In this document: in pieces, positions 58,542 to 64,000 of the stretch
How the letters are laid out: every line of letters begins with the position of its first letter
Position numbering within the stretch: position 1 is the stretch's first letter
Assembly: GCA_043769985.1 (NCBI GenBank)
Contig: JAYVIV010000034.1
Span: forward strand, 24,840 to 88,839
Origin: Arcicella sp043769985
GTDB lineage: Bacteria; Bacteroidota; Bacteroidia; Cytophagales; Spirosomataceae
Reading direction: 5' to 3'
Length of the DNA: 64,000 nucleotides
The notes under the pieces: model-generated
What the model was told of the DNA's origin: nothing
The model's input: the letters and a program-made list of their open reading frames with translations, nothing else
The model's database searches: none
Made by a program: the position numbers and the translations under genes

Positions 58542-59135
58542 TTACTTCGCACCACCAAAATCAACCGTTGGAGCTTTTGATGCACCTGCATCAGCTTGGA
58601 AATATCCTTTCGTAGTGAAACCTGAGAAACTGGCAATCAAACTGTTAGGGAAAGTTACAATCTTGTTGTTAAATCCTTTTACGGTATCATTGAAACGATC
58701 TCTCTCTTCTTTAATACGATTTTCAGTTCCTTCTAATTGCGACTGTAATTCCGAGAAATTTTGAGTTGCTTTTAATTGTGGATAATTCTCAGCAACTGCC
58801 ATCAAACGTGATAATGAACCACTTAATTGACTTTGTGCTGCCTGATATTTTTGTATATTTTCTGGCGATAAATCAGTAGCATCCAACTTGATTTGCGTGG
58901 CACTCGCACGAGCATTGATAACGTCTGTAAGCGTTCCTTTCTCAAAATTAGCCACTCCTTGAACGGTTTTTACTAAGTTCGGAATCAAATCCGCACGACG
59001 TTGATAAGCCGTTTCAACCTTAGCCCAAGAAGCCGCAACATCTTGATTTCCAGTTGCCATACCATTTCTAACACCAATACCCCAGAATACAACTAAGGCT
59101 GCGATAACTAATCCAATAATGAGTCCTTTTGACAT
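58542..59135 (-). CDS. lemA: LemA family protein
   Basis: A 197-residue membrane-anchored helical protein. N-terminal TM (about 4-22, GLIIGLVIAALVVFWGIGV) then long helices with the LemA motifs VAASWAKVETAYQRRADLIPNLVKTVQG, LSRLMAVAENYPQLKATQNFSELQSQLEGTENRIKEERDRFNDTVKGFNNKI and FPNSLIA. Function remains uncertain, though LemA/TPM gene groups point to a shared envelope role. It is the first gene of a lemA-TPM-TPM group on the minus strand. The 270 bp upstream are AT-rich and I see no gene in them. Confidence 0.93.
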   Translation of the reverse strand: MSKGLIIGLVIAALVVFWGIGVRNGMATGNQDVAASWAKVETAYQRRADLIPNLVKTVQGVANFEKGTLTDVINARASATQIKLDATDLSPENIQKYQAAQSQLSGSLSRLMAVAENYPQLKATQNFSELQSQLEGTENRIKEERDRFNDTVKGFNNKIVTFPNSLIASFSGFTTKGYFQADAGASKAPTVDFGGAK

Positions 59136-59405
59136 AGTTTTGATTAAATTTTAAATTGATTTAATGATTAATGATATTACTAAGTAATGCTTACAAAATA
59201 AACAGCGTTTGTATTTGAGTTAAGCATTTCATTATCAGTTAGTTATTTTGCGAATATCGAACATCGAAATACGAACACCTACTTACCACTGGTTTATTTG
59301 GGTCAAATGTAAATACTTTTTTGAAATACTAATTAAATCTGTGGTGAATATTTGGTTTTTGGTGGGTAACGGTTGTTTTTCGATGTGAGCATATAATTTA
59401 AAACC

Positions 59406-59966
59406 TTACTTAAAATCCCATGCCACCACTTCCCAAAGTTCAGGATAGTTTACATCAAAATACTCATGGATTATCTCAAAACCTACTCGTTTATGAGCCG
59501 CCAATGAACGCAGATTTCGTTTGGCAATTTCAGTAACACAAAGCTCAAAACGGTCTGATAATTCAGTTTTATGTTTGGCATAGAGTCCATCAAAAATACC
59601 TTGACCACGATAGCCTTCTGCCACGCAAATCTGCCCCATGGCGTAATAATTAGTATTTTTGATTAATCTCCCTTTGTATTCCAACTCATCTAACATCATG
59701 AACATTGCCGTCAAAACTGGAATGTCGAACCTAAAACTTTCGGGCATCACTAACGCATAACCAACCACTTCATCCCCGTCTTTGGCGATAATTTGAGGTA
59801 CGGATTGATTCATGCGTGAAAGCAAATCAAAATTATGGACAACGGTCACAAATCCTTGGTCGTTAGCAACGTCTTCTGAGATATTCTTCGTCAGATTTAA
59901 TTGTTGTAAATCCAATAATTGCTGGATTTCTTGGTCGGTTTTTAGGGTGGTGAATGTGATGTTCAT
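59406..59966 (-). CDS. GNAT family N-acetyltransferase
   Basis: A 186-residue acetyltransferase. The acetyl-CoA loop is GQICVAEGYRGQGIFDGLYAKH (about 111-132, with the R/Q-G-x-G pattern), followed by TEIAKRNLRSLAAHKRVGFE (about 145-164) typical of GNAT motif B. Substrate unknown. It begins 2 nt past the stop of the ChaN-like gene on the same strand, so the pair should be co-transcribed. Confidence 0.88.
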   Translation of the reverse strand: MNITFTTLKTDQEIQQLLDLQQLNLTKNISEDVANDQGFVTVVHNFDLLSRMNQSVPQIIAKDGDEVVGYALVMPESFRFDIPVLTAMFMMLDELEYKGRLIKNTNYYAMGQICVAEGYRGQGIFDGLYAKHKTELSDRFELCVTEIAKRNLRSLAAHKRVGFEIIHEYFDVNYPELWEVVAWDFK

Positions 59967-59968
59967 GA

Positions 59969-60844
59969 TTAATAGCTTTTCGTCATATCATCTGGAATTA
60001 CAAAGATGAAATTGGCTGTATTCTTCTCTTTTTCAGAAGGTTGCGTAATATTTTGGGCTTGAATTGTATTTATGGTCACAATTTTCAACTTAGGATTTTT
60101 CTTCTTTAAATGCCAAACGATTCCTTCAAAATTATTGGAATGATAGCTTCCGTTGTAATGCAAGAACGTCCGTCCAGTTTCATAATTTTTCATGATAAAA
60201 CTCGCCATCGTAGCATCTTTAATGATTTGGGCTTTGGTGATATTTTCTGCGGACATACTCATGCCCCCGCTTCCGTGCATACCGCCCATTTTCATCATTT
60301 CAGCGTAGGCAGGTAAAGTTAAATCTACATCAATCGGTAATGTTGCGATATTTTTTTTGGCATCGTCTGAAAGCTGATTTAGAGCCTCCAACCCCCCTTT
60401 TGAAACCATGCTGGCGTATCTTCTGGGAATATTTGTGGCAATGAATTTGAGCTTATTTTGTTGGGCAAAATCCAATAAAGGCTTATAATCAGTCTGATAA
60501 TTTTGCCAAATTTTTGCTTCAGTTTCAAACTGTTTTGCCGTTATTAAAGATTTCATATATTCGTCCATAACCGTTTGATTATCAGATTCAAACATCTCTG
60601 CACCCAAAATTAATTTGTCTTTTTTCTCCTGAAATAAATCTTTGGTAACCTGCAATTCAAGCCAATGATTTAAAGAATTATCGTGTAATTCGCCAAAGAA
60701 GACGATGTCTGCTTGAGATATTTCTTTGAGCATATTTTCGTAGGAAGTAACTTTTAAATCCTTATCGTACAATAAATAGGCTGGTCTGTCGGATTTTAGA
60801 AAACTAAAGAAGGAAATGGCGAGTAAAAAAGAGAATATTTTCAT
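59969..60844 (-). CDS. ChaN family heme/iron-binding protein
   Basis: A 291-residue exported protein with an N-terminal signal segment (about 1-16; no lipobox Cys, unlike many ChaN lipoproteins). ChaN motifs: DIVFFGELHDNSLNHWLELQ (GE-x-H), ILGAEMFESDNQTVMDEYM, KFIATNIPRRYASMVSKGG and FLHYNGSYHSNNFEGIVWHL. An unusual Met/His/Gly-rich stretch (MMKMGGMHGSGGMSMSA, about 187-203) could bind a soft metal or heme. ChaN relatives bind cofacial heme in Campylobacter; iron acquisition here is inferred. The next gene downstream is GNAT. Confidence 0.82.
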   Translation of the reverse strand: MKIFSFLLAISFFSFLKSDRPAYLLYDKDLKVTSYENMLKEISQADIVFFGELHDNSLNHWLELQVTKDLFQEKKDKLILGAEMFESDNQTVMDEYMKSLITAKQFETEAKIWQNYQTDYKPLLDFAQQNKLKFIATNIPRRYASMVSKGGLEALNQLSDDAKKNIATLPIDVDLTLPAYAEMMKMGGMHGSGGMSMSAENITKAQIIKDATMASFIMKNYETGRTFLHYNGSYHSNNFEGIVWHLKKKNPKLKIVTINTIQAQNITQPSEKEKNTANFIFVIPDDMTKSY

Positions 60845-60919
60845 TTTGTTGATTTGATTCTAATCGTTTTGATAGAAATTATGTTCTACGTAAATTTATG
60901 CAGATACTTTAAATAATCA

Positions 60920-61402
60920 ATGACAATTATGAACGTAAATGAACAATTAATTAACAAATTTTATAAAGCCTTTGCCCAGAAAGATTATCATACAATGGCA
61001 GAATGTTATCACCCAGAAGCCAAATTTAAAGATGAGGCATTTGATTTGAAAGGGAGTAAACAAATTGGGGCAATGTGGGAGATGTTGATTGAGAGGGGTA
61101 CTGATTTGAGGATAGAATTTTCAAACGTTCAAGCTAATGATTCTACTGGAAGAGCTTCGTGGGAGGCGTGGTACACGTTTTCATCAACGGGCAATAAAGT
61201 TCATAATATCATTGATGCCAATTTTACTTTCAAAGAGGGTAAAATATTTACTCACCGAGACAGCTTCAACTTTCACCGTTGGGCTTCACAATCTTTAGGA
61301 ATAACGGGTAAATTGTTAGGGTGGACTGGCTTTTTACATCAAAAAGTAAGAACAACGTCAATGTCTGGATTAGAAAATTATATGGCTCGGAAGGAGTTGT
61401 AG
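60920..61402 (+). CDS. NTF2-like / SnoaL-fold protein
   Basis: A 160-residue protein with the nuclear-transport-factor-2 fold: NEQLINKFYKAFAQKDYHTMAECYHPEAKFKDEAF (about 6-40), then WEAWYTFSSTGNKVHNIIDANFTFKEGKIFTHRDSFNFHRWASQSLG (about 83-130). Such cone-like folds house diverse small-molecule enzymes or binding proteins. No specific catalytic residues can be assigned. Either ATG at 60920 or 60929 may be used. Confidence 0.8.
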   Translation: MTIMNVNEQLINKFYKAFAQKDYHTMAECYHPEAKFKDEAFDLKGSKQIGAMWEMLIERGTDLRIEFSNVQANDSTGRASWEAWYTFSSTGNKVHNIIDANFTFKEGKIFTHRDSFNFHRWASQSLGITGKLLGWTGFLHQKVRTTSMSGLENYMARKEL

Positions 61403-61410
61403 GTAATTGA

Positions 61411-61518
61411 ACCGCAAAGACGGAATGACGCAAAATTTACGAACAGAAATATTAAAAACCGCAAATACGCTGTTACGCAAAGTAAAATAACTTCTTGCGT
61501 CTTCCCGTCCTTGCGGTA
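61411..61518. repeat. Inverted repeat, CCGCAAGGACG family (second copy)
   Basis: ACCGCAAAGACGGAATGACGCAA-type sequence at 61411-61433 faces TTGCGTCTTCCCGTCCTTGC at 61495-61514 (extending to 61518). Further CCGCAAATACGC units lie between. Same family as 17497-17553. Confidence 0.7.
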
Positions 61519-61534
61519 AATAACCCCCAAAAAC

Positions 61535-62623
61535 ATGAAAAATAATCGTCGTGATTTCTTAAAAACCTTTGTGGCAAGTTCGGTTGCTTTGCCCTTCATT
61601 TCCAAAGCCAACCTTTCAGTAAAACCTGAGAAAAAATTGGGCGTTGCACTTGTTGGTTTGGGTAGTTATGCCACTAATAATCTTGCTCCAGCCTTTGCAA
61701 ACACTGAATTTTGTCGTTTGGTAGGTATTGTCACGGGTACACCATCAAAAGCAGAAATCTGGAAAAAGAAGTATAATATTGCAGAGAAAAATATTTATAA
61801 TTATCAAAATTTTGACGAAATAGCCAAGAATCCAGACATTGATGTGGTGTATGTTGTTTTGCCAAATGGCTTACATCATGAATTTGTTCTGCGAGCTGCG
61901 AAGGCGGGGAAACACGTGATTTGTGAGAAACCAATGGCAATTTCTGTGAAGGAATCCGAAGAAATGATTGCGGCTTGCAAGGCGGCAAAAGTAACATTTT
62001 CTATCGGCTATCGTCTTCATTATGAGCCATTTAACAATGAGGTAATGAGATTGGCAAAGGATAAAGATTTTGGAAAAGTGACCTTCGTTGAATCAAGTTT
62101 TGGGTTTCCGTTGAGAGATAAAAAGGCATGGCGGATGATTCCAAAACTTTCGGGTGGCGGACCAATGTTAGATGTTGGGATTTATGCCCTCAATGCCGCC
62201 CGATATGCCACAGGCGAAGAACCAATTTCAGTTACCGCCCAAGCCGTGAAAACCCGTCCTGATATTTATGTAGAAGGAATTGAGGAAACGATGTTTTGGC
62301 AAATGAAATTTCCGAGTGGAGCAATCTCAAATCATACAACGACTTATAATTCAGGTTTGCAACGCTTATATGTGGGTTATGAAAATGGAAATTTAGAAAT
62401 GTCCCCTGCCTTTGATTATGGACCTTTGAAAGGCAAAACTTCCAAAGGAGAAATGAAATTCCCGATTGTTCATCACCAAACATTGATGCTGGATGGAATC
62501 TGCGGAGATATTATCAACAATCGCCCTATGAGAACGCCTGGTGAAGAGGGACTAAAAGACATGAAAATCATGGCGGCAGTTTTTAAGGCAGCTAAGACAG
62601 GAAAAGAAGTGAAGTTATCATGA
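61535..62623 (+). CDS. Gfo/Idh/MocA family oxidoreductase with Tat signal
   Basis: A 362-residue NAD(P)-dependent oxidoreductase. The N-terminus carries a twin-arginine signal (NNRRDFLKTFVASSVALPF), so it is likely exported folded with its cofactor. The Rossmann part has LGVALVGLGSYATNNLAPAF and the hallmark HVICEKPMAI (about 127-136). The GFO_IDH_MocA_C part follows with GGGPMLDVGIYALNAARYATGEEPISV. Members act on sugars or cyclitols; this resembles glucose-fructose-oxidoreductase-like enzymes, substrate unknown. The GNAT gene overlaps its stop by ATGA. Confidence 0.9.
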   Translation: MKNNRRDFLKTFVASSVALPFISKANLSVKPEKKLGVALVGLGSYATNNLAPAFANTEFCRLVGIVTGTPSKAEIWKKKYNIAEKNIYNYQNFDEIAKNPDIDVVYVVLPNGLHHEFVLRAAKAGKHVICEKPMAISVKESEEMIAACKAAKVTFSIGYRLHYEPFNNEVMRLAKDKDFGKVTFVESSFGFPLRDKKAWRMIPKLSGGGPMLDVGIYALNAARYATGEEPISVTAQAVKTRPDIYVEGIEETMFWQMKFPSGAISNHTTTYNSGLQRLYVGYENGNLEMSPAFDYGPLKGKTSKGEMKFPIVHHQTLMLDGICGDIINNRPMRTPGEEGLKDMKIMAAVFKAAKTGKEVKLS

Positions 62624-63042
62624 TTTTCAATATCCGAAAAGCAACTGATGAAGACCTCGATTTAACCTTTATCATCAAGAAAAATGCCTTGCGTGAATAC
62701 CTCGAAATGCTGTGGGGTTGGAATGAAAAAGCACAGAAAAATTTTCATAAAAAAGAATTCAAAAAAGAGCATTTCCAAGTAATTGAGACACAAAATGAGA
62801 CAATTGGCTATCTGGAAATTGAACCTTTTATCGACCATATTTTTCTGGCAAATTTGATGATATTACAAAAATTTCAAGGCAAAGGAATTGGCAAAATTAT
62901 CATGGAAGATTTACTTAAAAATAACCCAAAAATTGTCTTGGAAGTCTTGCAAGTGAATCAACGAGCTATTCAATTTTATAAGGGACTTGGTTTTGAGATT
63001 ATAGAAGACTTGGAAGTAAGTTTTCGGATGAAAATTGGGTAA
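62620..63042 (+). CDS. GNAT family N-acetyltransferase (short)
   Basis: A 140-residue acetyltransferase: FNIRKATDEDLDLTFIIKKNAL opening, IFLANLMILQKFQGKGIGKIIMEDLL with the Q-x-x-G-x-G loop (about 85-110), and EVLQVNQRAIQFYKGLGFEII. The start codon overlaps the oxidoreductase stop (ATGA), showing coupling. Substrate unknown. Confidence 0.88.
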   Translation: MIFNIRKATDEDLDLTFIIKKNALREYLEMLWGWNEKAQKNFHKKEFKKEHFQVIETQNETIGYLEIEPFIDHIFLANLMILQKFQGKGIGKIIMEDLLKNNPKIVLEVLQVNQRAIQFYKGLGFEIIEDLEVSFRMKIG

Positions 63043-63043
63043 A

Positions 63044-63142
63044 ATTAGACCACAGATTGAGCGGATGTTACGAGATTTACACGGATAAAAGTAAAAAAAA
63101 TCTGTGTAAATCCTGTAAAATCTGTTTCATCCGTTGTCTAAT
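63044..63142. repeat. Inverted repeat related to the CACGGATT family
   Basis: Arms 63044-63086 and 63100-63142 match at about 33 of 43 positions (ATTAGAC...GATTTACACGGAT). It follows the GNAT stop by 2 nt. Confidence 0.7.
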
Positions 63143-63166
63143 CTTGATGTACAACTTTTCAAACAG

Positions 63167-63199
63167 AAAAGCCCGTAACTTGATGCTACGGGCTTTTTT
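63167..63199. terminator. Bidirectional terminator
   Basis: An 11-bp stem (AAAAGCCCGTA / TACGGGCTTTT) with a 9-nt loop, between the convergent GNAT (+) and zinc-ribbon (-) genes. Confidence 0.85.
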
Positions 63200-63216
63200 T
63201 ATACTTAATTGAGAAA

Positions 63217-63981
63217 TTATTTCTTCACTTTCTCAACTATAATCACATCTTCAACATCGGCTAAAATACGTCCGCAGTGTTCGCAAACAATGATTCTTTT
63301 TTTGTCTTTAATATCTGCCTGACGTTGTGGAGGCACTGCACTGAAACATCCACCACAAGCACCACGTTTCACCATAACAACTGCCAACCCGTTTGGATAA
63401 TTGCCACGCAATTTATCATAAGGACGCAACAAACGCTCATCCACGTGCTTAGTTGCCTTGTCACGGTCTTTGTTCAATTTTACTTCGTCTTCTTCACTTT
63501 CAGAAATCAAAACATCTAATTCTTTTTTCTTTGCGTCAAGATCTTTCTTGCGAAGATTTAAACGAGTTTCGGTTGATGAAACTTCATCTTTTTTGTTTAA
63601 AATCTTGAATTCAAACTCACGAACACGCTTGTCTGCCAATTCACCTTCCAATTGTTGCAATTCAATTTCCTTTGAGATTGCATCATATTCACGGTTATTG
63701 CGAACATTCATTTGTTGGTCTTTGTATTTATTTACCAACTTTTCAGCATCCTTTTTGGCGTTACGGTTCTTTGAAATTTCTTCATCCAAAACAGCAATTT
63801 CACGGTTGAATTTGCCAATACGAGTTTCGATTCCTGCCACTTCATCCTCCAAATCACGTACTTCTTCGGGCAAATCGCCACGCATTTTTTTAATATTATC
63901 TAAGGCTGAATCTATATTTTGAAGTTTCAAAAGAGACTCTAATCTCTGAGCAATGGTTGTTTCGGTTGCTACTGCTGCCAT
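63217..63981 (-). CDS. C4-type zinc ribbon coiled-coil protein (CT398/CdsZ-like)
   Basis: A 254-residue protein: a long antiparallel coiled coil (about 8-180, rich in Glu/Lys, e.g. DLEDEVAGIETRIGKFNREIAVLDEEI) and a C-terminal zinc ribbon with two Cys pairs, CGGC (about 210) and CEHC (about 233), in RGACGGCFSAVPPQRQADI and IIVCEHCGRILA. The family (zf-RING_7, e.g. chlamydial CT398) is widespread; proposed roles include binding transcription or secretion components, but none is established in Bacteroidota. The remaining 19 bases of the window hold no feature. Confidence 0.88.
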   Translation of the reverse strand: MAAVATETTIAQRLESLLKLQNIDSALDNIKKMRGDLPEEVRDLEDEVAGIETRIGKFNREIAVLDEEISKNRNAKKDAEKLVNKYKDQQMNVRNNREYDAISKEIELQQLEGELADKRVREFEFKILNKKDEVSSTETRLNLRKKDLDAKKKELDVLISESEEDEVKLNKDRDKATKHVDERLLRPYDKLRGNYPNGLAVVMVKRGACGGCFSAVPPQRQADIKDKKRIIVCEHCGRILADVEDVIIVEKVKK

Positions 63982-64000
63982 TTGGTTGTATTTGGTTTAT

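Overview
The window is about 36% G+C. It carries Bacteroidota hallmarks throughout: an ECF sigma/FecR/STN locus, a DUF4249-TonB receptor pair, OmpA with PD40 repeats, AtpB with a signal peptide, a leuA that stops after the catalytic part, no Shine-Dalgarno sequences, and one good -33/-7 promoter (TTTG-N20-TATTTTTG). The gene set suggests Cytophagales (Runella/Emticicia-like), but the genus cannot be fixed from sequence alone. No rRNA, tRNA, CRISPR array or prophage was seen.

Layout. 1-7.7 kb (mostly minus): partial D-threonine aldolase-like gene, outer-membrane barrel, GT39 glycosyltransferase, methyltransferase, nhaA, and selD with mnmH (selenouridine tRNA modification). 7.8-11.4 kb: TonB-dependent receptor with a DUF4249 lipoprotein. 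11.6-19.4 kb (plus): a kinase-like protein of unknown role, then ECF sigma, FecR, an STN-domain envelope protein, a TonB_C/TPR protein and an OmpA/PD40 protein. 19.5-31 kb: small enzymes, a polysaccharide pair (heparinase II/III-like and GT4), a SpmA/SpmB-like membrane protein, a PIN toxin-antitoxin pair, a D-Ala-D-Ala dipeptidase, and TolC plus an efflux adaptor. 31-33 kb: a Septu-like ptuA-ptuB defence operon. 33-43.5 kb: leuA, a large GH63-like glucosidase, an MG/TonB-plug protein, and a partial F0F1 operon (AtpI-like gene, atpB, atpE, atpF, atpH). 43.8-57 kb: a lone CHC2/TOPRIM primase-like protein, three Uma2 proteins, YdeI-like, AsmA, GreA, Fmt, another PD-(D/E)XK-like protein, acyl-CoA dehydrogenase, and a two-gene histidine kinase / receiver-nuclease unit. 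57-64 kb: TPM/TPM/LemA, GNAT, ChaN, NTF2-like, a Tat-type Gfo/Idh/MocA oxidoreductase, GNAT, and a C4 zinc-ribbon coiled-coil protein.

Two things stand out. First, 54606-56299 encodes a cytoplasmic histidine kinase overlapping a response regulator whose output domain is an Mrr-like PD-(D/E)XK nuclease. This looks like a phosphorelay-controlled nuclease, plausibly a defence system related in logic to Detocs but with a different architecture. Second, the window is full of long inverted repeats of several sequence families but common design (15-35 nt arms, often nested). At least two lie in frame inside conserved genes (fmt and the asmA-like gene) and are translated; a repeat-like insertion in the acyl-CoA dehydrogenase and the C-terminus of the sigma factor may be further cases.
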